From: Isoetes taiwanensis
Lineage: Eukaryota; Streptophyta; Lycopodiopsida; Isoetales; Isoetaceae
Assembly (NCBI GenBank): GCA_021234155.1
Contig: JAJEKV010000036.1
Span: 12,723,426 to 12,787,425, forward strand
Direction: 5' to 3'
Length of the DNA: 64,000 nt
Below the pieces are notes generated by a model. That model was given only the letters and a program-made list of their open reading frames with translations, was not told the origin of the DNA and ran no database searches. The translations under genes and the position numbers were made by a program. Below are positions 21,841 through 34,890 of the stretch, piece after piece; the stretch's first letter is position 1; every line of letters begins with the position of its first letter.

Positions 21841-22936
21841 GCTCCCCAGTTAAAAGTAGGGAGCCAATAAAGTGCGCGGATGCTATATGTAGTTCACCTG
21901 CCCTAAAAGATGCCCTTATTGAGGAGCTTATTTTTGGCATCCATTAATTTGCTTAAAGTAATCAAAACTTGGATCTAGCCAAATAATTTTGGGACTTATC
22001 CATCCAATTAGAGAAGGATTATCTTTAACACTAGACCTGTCCCATGATGGACCATTAAAGGGCATTTTGAAGGTTCACAAAAGAAATCATATAAAATCAA
22101 GAACACAAAAACTAGCCAAACCCTTTCTAGGACTTCATATATGGCAGTTATGCTTCACATGAAAAATACACAAAAATGTATCAGCTCCCATTCTTGTGAG
22201 TTATGCTCTAGCAAACCCAATGGGGTCCAGTACCAAAAGCTTCATGTTCACACAAAGTAAAACTGTCTTGATGAAAAGATTTTTTTGATTTTTTTGGTTA
22301 TAATGTTATTTTTCTACACGAGATATAGAGCAAGGCACAAAAAACCACATCTCAATTCGAACTCTGTGAAGGAAGATAGAGCAATTCAAACATGACAGGG
22401 TCAAAACTGTTCTCTGCCTTCTGAGAACCAATACTGGTTCCCCGAAAGCAGTTGTGGTATAAAAACAACAACTTTCAGAAGGAGATCAATTTTGAGTCCA
22501 AATTTGGCATATAAGTAATTCACGAGGTCCTCCATCCTATAAAAATATTTGTTGAGTTTGAATTTGATGTTTTGACTTTTACTTCTATTTTCAATTTTAG
22601 GGAATTTATACAAATGGATAGTATTGCTACATATGATTCTAGATTGTCCTGCAAAAAATCACATTCTGGGAAGGGACTCGCGAGAGACACAAAACCGGCC
22701 GAATATAGATAGGCTTGTCATTCATCACAGCAGCAGTATACAATGTGTGGAAAACTAGGGAGAGAGAGAGGGGATAGCCGACCATAGGAACAATATCGGA
22801 CTACCCCCTAAAAAGAAATGTGCCAAGGCAAAATAAAAGGGTAATGGCGACAACTTCTCATCGGGATAAAAAACCCCGCCCTTTCGGGTTTTCGAGGAAA
22901 ACCCTAATGAGAAATGAATTTGGAATGTGTTGCCTG

Positions 22937-23100
22937 GAGAACGGAGAGAAACGAGTTGATGGCGAACGCAAAATAGAGCACGACCCCAGCAAACGGCGAA
23001 AGCGCCCCCCGAATGTGTCCATGGAGAACCGAAGGAGAGGGGTGATGGCGAACAAAAATAGAACAGGACCCCAGCAGACGGCGGAAAACGGCGGAATCCT
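22937..23100 (+). repeat. ~87-bp tandem duplication in unit A
   Basis: GGAGAACGGAGAGAAACGAG at 22937 and GGAGAACCGAAGGAGAGGGG at 23024 start two imperfect units sharing GTGATGGCGAAC-like, AAAATAGA and GACCCCAGCA blocks. Confidence 0.75.
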
Positions 23101-23230
23101 GCAAGCAATACCAACAAAACTCCCAAAAAGAACACCCGTAAATGGTCAGAGAAAACAAACAGCACAAACTGCACCAAGAAAGTCCGAAAATGAAAACAGA
23201 GGAAAAAAGAACATAACAGAAAAAGATAGC

Positions 23231-23405
23231 ATCACCCAGCGGGTGGAGAACCATTATGTAAAAATATGCATCACCCTCGAGGTGGAAATAAACAGCATAA
23301 AGCATCACCCAGCGGGTGGAGAACCATTATGTAAAAATATGCATCACCCTCGAGGTGGAAATAAACAGCATCACCGACAGGTGGAGAACAACACAGCAGG
23401 AGGCG
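23231..23405 (+). repeat. 73-bp tandem repeats built from CACC/GGTG hairpins
   Basis: Units starting at 23231 and 23304 are nearly identical over 73 bp, with a partial third. Each holds two mini-hairpins: CACCC-AGC-GGGTG and CACC-TCGA-GGTG. The partial unit has CACC-GACA-GGTG near 23372. Confidence 0.9.
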
Positions 23406-23617
23406 ATGGAACGAAAACATAAGAATAGCAAGACTCACGGTGGAGAACAACAAAGAGGCACGAACAACAAAAATACAAATGAAAAGACTCATGCGCCACC
23501 GCCGCCAGGGCGGGAAGGGAGGGAAGCCACGAGGGAGAAGAAGAGTCAGCCAGAAGAAGACCGATAACCGAAGCTAAAATGGAAAAGGCCTAATATAGAG
23601 CCGCCCCTTCCTAATGG

Positions 23618-23637
23618 CGATCCGATGGCTCGGATCG
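23618..23637. repeat. End hairpin of unit A
   Basis: CGATCCGA-TGGC-TCGGATCG is a perfect 8-bp stem with a 4-nt loop, identical to the one at 27989-28008. Confidence 0.95.
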
Positions 23638-24080
23638 ATGGGATTCAGGGAAGGGACTCATGAGAGACACAAAACCGCCGACTACCAAAGGACTTCCTCA
23701 ACTATAAGCCTAGTCATGCGAAACCTCCAAAAGCTAAGCCGATAGCAAGAAGACACTCCGCCACCACCCCCGAAATCCGGATAGGATAAAGGACGCAGAG
23801 AGAAAGGAGAGGAATGAAAAAAAGAGGGTCAGCCGGACGGAGTATCGAGGAGATAATAGAACCGGGTAGAAATAAGGCGCCGGGCGACGATGATGGGGCA
23901 TACGAATGACGGCAAGCGGCCAGGGAGAGAAAGTAAACCAGGATCCGAAGAATCTGGTTCAAGCGAGAAGGAAGCTACACGTTGACGACGAGAACCAAAG
24001 CGGCGAAAGCGAGTCGGGGGAGAAAACGGTTGAAGAAGAAGAACCGAAGCGCCCGTGCCCTCGCTTTAACGACATCACTC

Positions 24081-24285
24081 AATGACCAAAACAGAAAGGA
24101 CATTAGAGAAAAACAATGAAAAGAAAAGCACGCCAATGATGATGACGAATCAAAGGAAGCGCCCGGCGGATGGCATCAGCCAGAATGACCAAAAAGGAAG
24201 GACATTAGAGAACAAAAACAATGAAAAGAAAGGGACGCCCCCACGATGACGGTAATCGGCGGAAGCACCCCGGCATGCCAACGAA
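24081..24285 (+). repeat. Two ~103-bp tandem repeats in unit B
   Basis: AATGACCAAAA begins at 24081 and 24184. Each is followed by GGACATTAGAGAA, AACAATGAAAAGAAA and a GATGAC/GGCGGA-type block. Confidence 0.85.
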
Positions 24286-27200
24286 ACAAAGAAATGGGCG
24301 ATGACAAAACAAACCACGCAATACGCATAAATGCACATATGAAATGAATGCAAATCACGGACTTATGTCCGCGGATAAGTGTCTTATTTGAATACAGATT
24401 ACGGACCGAAGTTTGTGAATGTGGCTACGGACTGAAGTCCAAGAATGTGGCTATGATTCCCTCCGAACCTGTGGCCAATATATCTAGATGGAGATAAGTC
24501 AACAAAGGAACCCTTCAACATGGATCCCCAAAAAGAATAAACAAGAACGATAAATAAGAAGGAAAAATAACAAGGAACTGAGAGAATAAGGCAAAGAGGA
24601 AAAAACCTACACATAGGAATGTAAATATGCATAGATATAAAGATCGGACGAGAAACATGGCGAGGTTGAGTAGAGTCGCACACCACGTAGCGAGTGTGAG
24701 AAGACGAGGACCACCAGCAGCCGTCACGCCAATTGAGGGCAAGGGGCTCCGAGATGCGCAAAAAAGCGGCAAAGGAAAATACGACGAGAGCAGCGCGGGC
24801 CAGAGAGGGAAAAGAAACCGCGGGATGCGCGAAGTGGAGAACAAAAGAGCAACCTGTCTGCCTTACAGGTTGCCAGCCGCTGGATGCAATGCATTCAGAT
24901 GCGATGTATAAAGGTGGTGATCAATCAACGCCATCTCCGGAGGTGCAAAAAAGGGGTCCTCTTCTAATGGACGAGCCAAGGACAAATCAAAGTGCAATTA
25001 AACTAAGACTGAGGAGCCATCTCGGGCAAGGAAAAATGCCGCAAAAATAACACCGCATTAGCGCAAAAACAACGTCAACCACATCAATGTCAAGGGTACC
25101 AAAACCAAGGATCAAACCCAAATGACGTATAATGATAAGATAAACTGCAATTAAATGCCCACCGAATGGAAAACCAGGCATAAGTCCAGATGCAAAAATT
25201 GATATCGAGGCCATGCATAGAAGAAATGCGGTCCAAAATCAACTTCGACGTATTGATCAAGGCGAAGAAACCCATAGAAATATCTTGAATGAGCAAGCAA
25301 AACAACGTGTAGAAAAACGAATGTCGCGTAAGTATCCAATGAGGCGTAAAAGTATAAGAGCAACAACTAATATCACAATGAAAATAATTATTCAAAGATT
25401 AATATGAGGACCAAAATAAGCTAATATGGGCAAACACCAGATAAGAAATCAAGTATACCATTTCCCAGATTAGCATGCCACAAATGACCAAACGCCTTTG
25501 TATAAGTCAAAAACAATTTATACTTGCAAAAGACATCGCGATAGAAAACACACCGCAAATTACTAATTAAAACCATGCCAAAGCACCATACATAAGAGTA
25601 AATGTACTCCGAAAATCCCAAATAATGCTAGAAGCACAAATAACGAGGCAATCACTCCATGGATACCCAGAAACGAGAAGAAATTGCCTGGTGTCATGCA
25701 CAAGAATAATCCTATAAAAAACGATAGTTGGAAGAAATGCTACAAATGTGAGGACTTTGGCGTAGAAAATGATCGAACAAAAAACTGTCGACATACCCTT
25801 AAGCAAAAACTCCGACATAAAGAATACCTTGACAAACTCCTGAAACCGGAGACTAACCCCTAGCCCAAGGGCAAGCCAACAAATGCACCCAATTGATAGA
25901 CATCTACTTAAGTCGATCAACAATAATGAAAACAATGAGATGATATCCACCAGTCTAGAAGCAATATCATATTTAAACAACGAGATAGCACACCAGATGG
26001 ACCTGCATAAGACTATCACAACGTAGGAAAACCGCAACTGATACGATAAGGATGTGCAAAAGCAAAAGAAAAAACTATGACCGATATGCCTGTGATGGCA
26101 AACTGGAAACAAAAAACCAATAGCACCAATATGCATGTGACGGCAAACTGGAAAATTGAAAAACTAATACTGCAGGAAAAGAAGTACCCTAAACATGCAC
26201 GATGGCAAAGGTTGCAATTAATTACCGTAAACATATACGAGGGCAAAGAAAAAGACAAGTTTACAATTGCAGGAGACAATAATCGAACCTGAATCTATAA
26301 GATTGCAGACAAACAACCTCACCAAGCAGATAAAGCACTATATTGCATTAAAATTACCCGATTGATTATATAAAGGCGAAAACATGGTAACTACTGAAGA
26401 AAAAATCTTACAGGAAGAGGCTGCGACGGCATGTAAAGCGGCTGGCTCAGATAGGAACAACAACAAGAAGAGATTGGATGCCGATCAATCGAGTTCAGTC
26501 CAGCTTCCAGATCGAGCCATCATGATCCCTGCAAGATTCCCGATGTGTCCAATTCCCTATCTGGTTGGGATGATTGCCAACCCAGTTTACCGGTGACTAA
26601 TTGAACCTAAAGCGTAAAACCAAGCACGTACATTGCATTGAATCTAGAACATGAAAAATAAGTGACATTGCAAAACATAATCTGATTAGAACGATTGACC
26701 CAGGAATAACTACGATGAAAATAAGTGGAAATGAAAAGATAACAAAAGAACTGTAAAAAATTCGAGCTAAAGAGGCTACATGCGGTGAAACAACGGCATT
26801 CCAACGTGGAATGGAAAAAGCCGAAAAAACGATTCTGCAGGGCTTCAGAGAGAGGAAAATAACCAATGTGAATGCAGAAGAAATCGATTTGCTGCTAGTT
26901 GGCTAATCCAAAACGAAAAGGATAAAAAGAAATGGAGCTACCGTAAAGAAGATCCTAGAAAGCATGTCGATGCGTCGACAAAAACAACCTATGTTCATGG
27001 TTCTGAAGAGACTTGGAAGCAAAGACCAGATCATGAAGATTATAGGCGCTGCTCAGGCTAAAAAGCATGAAAGATTTCTAAAAGAGAGGAAATTTGGTGG
27101 AGAAAAAGGACCTGGATCAAGGAACTTACCGGAATGTTGATGAAAAGCCGATGATATGCATCCCGATTCTGGTCGCAGTGGGCCAAGTGAAAAAAGGAAA

Positions 27201-27988
27201 TACCAGTGTCAGACCAGATTTACCAGGTAATCGGATGCATGCAAACAGATCCGATGCCAGCGCTTGTGGCGCAAATGGCTCACAGGAGACGGTGAAAGCA
27301 CGGAGAGGCGATGGCCCAGAGATTGGGAGGAGGAGAGAAAGAACTGGAAAAGCCCGGAGGATCCCTGCATAAAGACAAATCCCTCCAACAGAGGACGAAA
27401 CATAGATCACGGGCAAAAAATGGATGCCCTCAACAACTCCTCAAAGCCCATGCTCCACCTCGAGTCGGATTGAACTGCAAAATTGGTTAGCAACAAAAAC
27501 CCCAAAAAACAGGCAAAACGAAATCGAATGAATCAAGAGAGTTCCAATGTGAAGGTGAACTGCAGAAGAATCGAAATCGTGGAAGAGGTTGCTGTAATGC
27601 CATCAAGATCCACGCATGCAAAGAAAAAAGCCCAAGGCAAAAAGAGCAAGAATCCTCTAAAACTAAAAACTCACCTAGCCACAAAACAAGCGCATTCCTC
27701 AGAAAAATAAATGGAGCCGAATTGCAAAAAAAAACGGTGGTGATGGCAAGGAAGAAGCATAACAAGCTAAGGATGAATAGGATGAAGAGGGTGCTGATTG
27801 CTAGAGGGAATCGGTTGTAAAAGCGGTGAAAAGCTAGGGAAGGAAGCAATGGAAGGGAGAAGCTAGGGAGGGAAGCAATGGAAGGGAGGAAGCCACGAGA
27901 GGAGAAGAAGAGCTGCTGTGAGAAGACGCCGATAACCGAGCTAAAATGGAAAAGGCCTAATATAGGCGCTCGTCCCTTCCCAGAATGG

Positions 27989-28008
27989 CGATCCGATGGC
28001 TCGGATCG
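27989..28008. repeat. End hairpin of unit B
   Basis: The same 8-bp stem and TGGC loop as at 23618-23637, in the same orientation and followed by the same ATGGGATT. Confidence 0.95.
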
Positions 28009-28016
28009 ATGGGATT

Positions 28017-30130
28017 ATGAAAGTTTATAAGGATATGAAACCAATGCAAAAAAAATCTCGTGGAAAGAGCAAAAGACATGGTAAAAAAAAATAAAAAACA
28101 ATATATGTACCTGCCCATTACTGGTCCATAGTTCATTCAAAATTTGATAATATCCTTATATTAGTCCATTTCAAGTTGAGTTTTAGAACATGAGTAGCTC
28201 TTGGACCACTTTGTTCACAAAAAATATTTGTTGTTCATTATCTTAAGGATTGTACAAGAATAGATAGCATCAATTATATTATATCTTCCATGTTTGTTCT
28301 AGATTTGTGCCCTAAGGTATGACTTTACAAAATCACATCCTCAAAATATCTCATGTCAAGAAATCAATGCAAAAAGAACCAAGGAAAAATATGAAAAACG
28401 TTTATTATAAAAAATCAAGATAGACTGCTATCTGCAGTCCAGTTGCATACCATCATTGGTCCAGATGACTGAAAGTTTAAAAATTACTAATGGTGCCACC
28501 TTATTCAATTTTGATCTCAACTTTCACATATAGTTTACTTGTATGATTCTCTATAGGACAAAATTAATTGATTAGGTTAGCTTGTATAATTTAAGGGTAA
28601 GGTTGAAGCACAAACAATTGAGAATTTATAGGGTATTTTTGACCAATTGAACCTACATAGACTTTCACTTATACCTTTCAAAAATCATGTGAATGAAGCT
28701 AAAAAGCCATAGTATCATTCTATGGAGAAAAATGGATAAGGCTAGTGAGATATGTATGCTCTATACAATTGGTCTCGTGGACCATAAATGGTGATGCGTG
28801 CTTATATAAATTAAAATCATAGAAATAACATGTTACTTTAATATGCAACTAGAGATTTCTATTGCCAAGAAAGGTTTGCATCCATAAAAAATATAATATA
28901 CATGAAAGATAACTTACATGTAATGTTATTCTACTTGGATGACAATGCTTTATAGCAGTAACACAGATATGAAGTTCATGCTAGTAAAAAATAAGCAGAT
29001 TTCATGGTATTTTTTTCAATAAGACCATACAATCTATATAAGAGATCTCTATATATGTCATTTCTCACATTTTGAACCATTTTAAAGGCATATTTGGAGA
29101 AAAGTAGTGTCTCTTTCTATGAACCAAAGAAACATATATGAAATGTTATGTGGTCTATTTATATATTGTCATGGCTAAACTTCACAACATTCACTTGAAT
29201 TCATCAATACACATCGCTAGCTTAATCATTGTGGAGTTTTGGACCTATAATTATGGAGTTGACGCAACTTTTTATGCTCTAATGTGTTAATCCGGCTGTT
29301 GTACATCATGTTTGAATTCCAAAAATTGCATGGTTACACCCTAGTTATACTATATGTAAGTTGATAAAAGTTATGTTCTATGTAGATATAAATAGAACGC
29401 ATCATCTATTGCCCACACAGCATTATGGATGGTTGTTATTGGAGCATTTTAACATATTATACTTTTGTCCAGAATTCTGTATAGTAGATTCTTCTAGTAA
29501 ATATTAAGGTTAACATGACTTATTTAAACCCCAAAAAATCATGAAACTATAGCTCGTATAGTTAGCAACTCATGGCCACAAGAATTAAATCAAAATTTGT
29601 TATAATGAGAGAGTAACAATTCTTAAACCTCAAGCAGCTTTTTTGACCAAAATAGAGTTTGGCGGCTTCCACCGATTTCAAATGATTGCAAGAAAATATG
29701 GGAACGTAAAACTCAATGTATTCTATGATAAACAAGCAAATATCTCCAACTTTAACAAGGTTTAGGTCACTTTATGCTAGAAATATCGAAGAAGGCAGTT
29801 CTGGACTGGTGCAGAAACTGCCAAATTCTCCAATGTTTGAGCAATCACCACAAGGTATAGGTAACCCCATTGGTCTTGAAATTCTCAAAGGTCATTAAGA
29901 AATAAGTGAAGATTCAAATGACGGTGGTATATTATAAAATTGAAATTTCTTTCGTGAGTTACATGGGTTTAAGTGGCAGAGGTCATGTGGGCCAATTCTG
30001 GTCCATGGATCAGGAATGGTCCCAGGGACAGGTCTAGTGTTAATGTTTCTAAAGCTATGGATCATAAAGTGGAGATATATATGAGCCTTTGTGTGGGTTC
30101 TTTTGCAAATGTCTGCAAAAGATTAAAACA
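28017..30130. other. AT-rich stretch, nothing recognised
   Basis: Read on both strands. No protein similarity, RNA gene or clear repeat was noticed. Frames are short and stop-rich. Confidence 0.45.
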
Positions 30131-30275
30131 AGGTCCATCGCAGTGGTGGCCTAGCGGTAAGTTCTTGGGTTCGGGTGACAACAACCAGGGTTCAAAATCC
30201 ACTGGCCACCATTGGGTGGGAGACATGGGCAGTGCAAGTCCCACTAACTTTACCTTCAAAAATAAAATAGAAATA
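30131..30275 (+). mobile_element. tRNA-derived SINE-like element
   Basis: A pol III type internal promoter is visible: A box TGGCCTAGCGG at 30147-30157 and B box GGTTCAAAATCC at 30189-30200, 42 bp apart. A tRNA-unrelated body (GGTGGGAGACATGGGCAGTG, then CCCACTAACTTTACC) and an A-rich tail (CAAAAATAAAATAGAAATAG) follow. This is the usual plan of plant SINEs. The exact ends and flanking duplications were not resolved. Confidence 0.7.
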
Positions 30276-33274
30276 GGACCGACTTGAATTGAGGAGGAAA
30301 AACCCGAATTGAAGCTTTTTCTCCCATGTATGTGCAACTGGAAAACTTGCTTATGGATGCCCCATCCAAGATGCCTCTTACCATCTTCAGTACAGCATAC
30401 GAGGTGGCATTTGTGTTGTTGCCGGATTTGAACTGCAAGAAAGCAATTGGCTGGAGAGGCATGGATTTGCATTTTTGTTGGCATTGGATTTAGATAGCAA
30501 CAAACAATTGGCTCTAGAGGAGATTCAAGCATATAATGTTTCAAGGAGGCAAAACAAACCCAACAGTAGAAAAAAGGCGCAATCAGCCACAACTATGAGA
30601 CCCACCTTGAATTAATGCTTCATGCCGTCGCTTCTCACAGCCTGACGACTTTCGTTCTATAGAAGACCATGTTCTAGAAGTGAATATATAATTCCCTTAC
30701 TCCTTTCAAAACTGCCGCAATCAAATCGACTGAGGGGCTCATATTAGATTAGATTATCTGGGATTATTAGGCCGTAGATCAATCTAGCAGGAACTGCCAT
30801 ATCGTGTGAGCTTTGTGCAGATTGAAAAGTCGCTATCTGTCGTCTAGAAACAACTGGATGGAGCAGAAATGCTTAAAAAAGAAAGTAGAAACAAGGTGCG
30901 GCACATAGAGGGTTGCCCTCCCATAACCCGAGAGTGTGTTTGTATATCTTATGTTTTGTTGTTTCGTGTTGCAAGTTAGGGCTATGGACAAGTAAGGGGG
31001 CATCATAGGTTTTGTGTTATGGGCATTATAGGCCTCATTAAGAACATTGACTGTCTTAAAATTTTCAAAATGTTTCTTCCACAACTGTTGTAAATTGTTT
31101 CTTGTTCGCTCTTACCATCTCTCAGAACTGGAAATTGCCATCAAGGAGTAGTTTGACATTTCGTCTGGCCTGTACATATTTTGTACCTATAGACCTTACA
31201 GTGAGAGCCTGAAGCAACTCAACATGTCTTCTCTTTTGCCCTTATTGCTATAATCGCAAAGGAAGCTTCTTAATTTCAAATTCCATTGTTGCAATTAATA
31301 CAAGAGCTCTTATGCAAAACTTCATAGCAAGAAGCAAACATTGTTGTGTATGGCCAAAATTGATCAGGCCCTAAAATAGTTGAAGCCGCATCACTTTTGA
31401 GCTCTGTAATGTAACCTTTAAAAGGACACGAGAGAGATAATTTCACCAGCTGCTTTGCAGTTTCAATTTGCAACAAGAGAATCTCTTCTAAAAAATTAAA
31501 AAGAATTTTTGTCGACATCTTATTTTTAAAAAAAAACTCATTTTAACAGTATTCATGCATAATCCACAAAATGCATGTGTCGACTTATGTAACAGAGAGG
31601 TTTAAATCTCCAGTTATGCTGAAGCTTTTCTTGCCAAGTGTTAGAATCATAACCTTCATCATTTTCATTATCATCAAGTATGGTTATGGGTGCATTTTTT
31701 TAAGTCAACATTTTTTTTTCTTAAGTCATGTAAATCGGGTTCTTTAATCTAAAAAATTAGTTCTCATTCAAATATCATGTAAATAAGCAACAAGTATTGT
31801 GTCCAACCACGAGTAAGTCCAACTTTTACTGATTAAATATAACCCGTCCAGTTCATTGTGAACATGCCTGGAAAAAGCCCCCGATTGTTTTTTTCTTTGA
31901 ATAAATTATTCACTTGTCTTAAGATATATAAACAGTAGAAACGGTGCAACACAAGAGCTTTACATCACCGCCAGAGCCAGAGCCATAGCCATGACCTATG
32001 AAAAACACTCTCCTCTATCAAGTCAATAATCATAGCCACAACTACCAGAACAAACCAGACAAAAAAGCCCACCATCCAAAAAAGCTTCTTACGTGGCATC
32101 ATCTTCATTGTTGGGTTCGTCAAATCCTCAAATTAGAGCAGGATCCAATCGAACATCTGCACTATAACGTTCCTACATTCCATTCTTGGCATTTAGGTGA
32201 CACGTTTCTAAGTTTGTCCAAGGGAAGAAATCTTTTTAAGTTAACAAAAAGGAGAAACAAATAGCGTTTACAAGTGTCTGGAACACTTGGGGTCAAAGAT
32301 TGCCACGAATCAAGATACATGTGCATTCGAGAGGATTGTAGATCCAGTGAAAATTGAAGACAGATCCGCAATTTTTTTTTTTTTTTTTTTTTGTAGATTT
32401 GTTTGGTAATCTTGCCCTACTATTCCGACTTCCATCATGGTTCAAGTTGATATTGCGCAAGACTATCCTGTGTTCTGAGCAAAACATGAGGAAAATGTTG
32501 TACATAGTTTGACCAACTCGTCCAATAGAAACTCTGCTTCTTGTAAGCAATAAACTTATAAAATGCTTTGTATTGGTCATTTGCAATGGTCTAGTACAGT
32601 GGCCATCCTTTGGAAGCTACATTTGTAGGCATGAGAACTAAGGGGGCAGCTCCAATATCATGGATTACATGCTAGTAGATGACCAGGATCTATAGTTGAT
32701 TGCCCGCCTTTGCATTGGCACAAACAATAGAGATGAAGAAGTGGCTTCCAATCATCAACCACTTTTCCTGTAGATGTATTGGTAGAGTGTTCGGATCTCC
32801 AATGCCCTAACACGATGCATGCCTCAGTCACGCTTGGATTATGACCACACGGAGACTTATACTCAGATGGTGGTAGCTGACTTAGCAGAAATATTGCAGC
32901 TTCCCACACTACAGGGATAGACAACCCAGTTGGTCAATGCGTTTATGGCTGCTGCGATAGATACTATAGAAGAACCCATACACTGAGGCCCCATGGACTA
33001 CAATCATTCCAATAGGCATTCCAATAGTGCAGAGTAAGATGCACCCTTCTAATGATTCTTGGGGTGATCCCTAGAATTTGAAGTGTGATGAAAATGGAAA
33101 GCTCAAAATACCGACATGTGATCCTAGAAGCTTGCCATCTTACGAAAGCTTGAAATACGTGTAATTATTTACTAGAAGAGTACAACAATTCATAAATCAC
33201 TCAGGGCAAACGATCGAATATAGTACTGAGAAAGATAAGGCTACTTGTCTTTCTAATGTAGTTAGATATTGGAG
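30276..33274. other. AT-rich stretch left of T1, nothing firmly recognised
   Basis: Contains a homopolymer of about 20 T at 32372-32391. Open frames at 31998-32264 (plus) and 32924-32658 (minus) match no family I know and have no supporting signals. Confidence 0.4.
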
Positions 33275-33278
33275 AAGA
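33275..33278. repeat. T1 target-site duplication, left (AAGA)
   Basis: AAGA directly abuts the left terminus and is repeated at 39929-39932 directly after the right terminus. Confidence 0.8.
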
Positions 33279-34589
33279 AACAAGGTTTAAAATGAAACGC
33301 ACTTATTTAAGAAGTGCGTTTGAAAGATTCCTTCTAAAAATTTACAAAATTCTAAAATACCCCTAAAAAGGACTCTTTTACTATCTTGTGTCTAAAGATT
33401 TATAAAACTGCTCATGAAAACAGACATTTTAGGAAGACTTAACATTAAGGAGAAGAACAACAAAGAAAAATATCTCATTTTAGAGGGGAAAAGGACCACT
33501 ACGAAAGCCAAAGATTTATTATGGGGCAAACTCATATGAAAAAATTAGACGCTTTTGTATCTTATCCCTTAGAACGTTTATATTGGCTGTTATAGAAGAC
33601 AAAAAATTTGTTATTTCACAACCATTTTGGCTAAACATCCTAATTGACCTTAAAAGACATTGGGAGACAGTTGAACAAACTGCTTGAATGAAAAATTATT
33701 GTTTTTGCATCATATGGTGTTACAAATGGTAATACATCCACGAAATCATGCAGTTAGTTAAAGTTCCAACCGACGATGATGCAGTATAAATTTATCTGCA
33801 GAAACGAAGTTGAAGTAGTGAAGCTCTGTGATTACATGGCCTTCTTTGTTGTTCTCGGAGATGTATTCATCATGTCTTTGGGCTTGCACAATACCAATCC
33901 ACAATATAGTGTTGTTGAGAAGATAGTCAAGCTCCTTGTCAATGTTGAGAGTCTTCAGCACAATTCCATCATCTGTAGCAGTGGGCGTCACTGCACATTT
34001 CTCCACAGAGAAGTATTTGTCTATCTTGCTTTTTTTTGTCTGTTTGCAAAGAAATAGGTAAACTTTTGAGGGGTTGCTACTCCTCGCATCCCTATGGACA
34101 AACTACGTAGTTTCCTTCTCGTTGAACACATGTGTCTCCATAACATTTTGGGGTCCTTTGCCTTTAGTAGCAGTTTTTGAGCTGCCTAAAGTGAAGTTAG
34201 CATGTGTGTAGAGAAAAAAAAGTAAAAATAACAACGGGATTCGACTAATTTATGCTCTAACATTGCATTACAATGTCAGAGAATCTAGAACTATTTTAGA
34301 ACTTTTTGAACTAAAAAACTAAGAAAACTGCATAAAATTATCCCTTGAGTGTGTTATTTCAACAGTATTAAGTTGCAAAAACCTTTGGGAGCAAGAAAGA
34401 CCCCACAAGATTTTGCACGATATAAACTTATACTCCTGGACTACATATTTTATGTATATATATATCTATATACATCTTATACATCTTAATATATATATAC
34501 AAGTTTTTTAATCGATCCTACGGTGCATATTCTAGTGTGTGTATGTTTCAGTTTGTCTATGTTCTGGTTTTCTAAGAATTTACGAAGAT

Positions 34590-34890
34590 TCTCTCTTTTA
34601 TGAGATTTTCTTATTATAGGATCTAAGTTCTCTTAAGTTTTATGATATTTCATTAGATTCCCTTAGATTCTATGGAGATTCCCTTAAATTCAATGAAGTG
34701 CATGTTCCAGTTGGGTAGGTGAGTAGCAAGGTTCCCTTAGATTTTATGAAATTCCCTTAGATTCTATGAGGATTACCTTAGATTCTCCAAGATTCCCCTA
34801 CATTCGCAAGGATTTTATGAAGATTCCTCTACATTCCCATAGATTCTTCATGATATTGCGTAGATTCCCATAGATTACCATTTTTGGATT
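34590..34890 (+). repeat. Degenerate tandem repeats of a TTAGATTCTATGAGATTCCC type
   Basis: About ten diverged copies of a 20-25-bp unit with cores TTCCCTTAGATTCTATG and GATTCCCWTAGATT follow one another. Confidence 0.8.

Larger units (their letters stand above)
20211..22662. other. Non-coding stretch with small repeats
   Basis: No recognised protein. It includes a GGAA microsatellite at 20551-20580, a segment beginning TTTAACGTCCACGGA at 20587 that resembles one at 50331, and the tandem and palindromic repeats at 21457-21840. Long plus-strand frames at 20354-20590 and about 20760-20930 look somewhat protein-like (aromatic-rich) but match nothing I know. Confidence 0.4.
22663..28016. mobile_element. 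Unclassified repeat-built block, two tandem units with shared end motifs
   Basis: Unit A spans about 22668-23645 and unit B about 23648-28016. Both begin GGGAAGGGACTC, two variable bases, then GAGAGACACAAAACCG. Both end with a ~130-bp conserved segment (23510-23645 and 27885-28016) that includes CTAAAATGGAAAAGGCC, TAATATAG and the hairpin CGATCCGATGGCTCGGATCG followed by ATGGGATT. In addition CATTCTGGGAAGGGAC at 22662 recurs inverted at 27970-27986. The interior is A-rich on this strand and full of short tandem repeats. Minus-strand frames of 80-190 residues are hydrophobic and low-complexity and look non-coding. No transposase, RT or Rep/helicase was recognised, so the class is open. Confidence 0.6.

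Noticed and set aside
22820-23422. 200-codon basic plus-strand frame
   Set aside because: It runs through tandem DNA repeats whose units are not multiples of three in phase, has no domain, and has no codon pattern like the two real genes.
25567-26136. 189-codon hydrophobic minus-strand frame
   Set aside because: It is the T-rich complement of an A-rich repeat block. Its apparent membrane character follows from base composition.
30062-30592. 176-codon minus-strand frame
   Set aside because: It lies across and antisense to the SINE-like element and matches no protein family.
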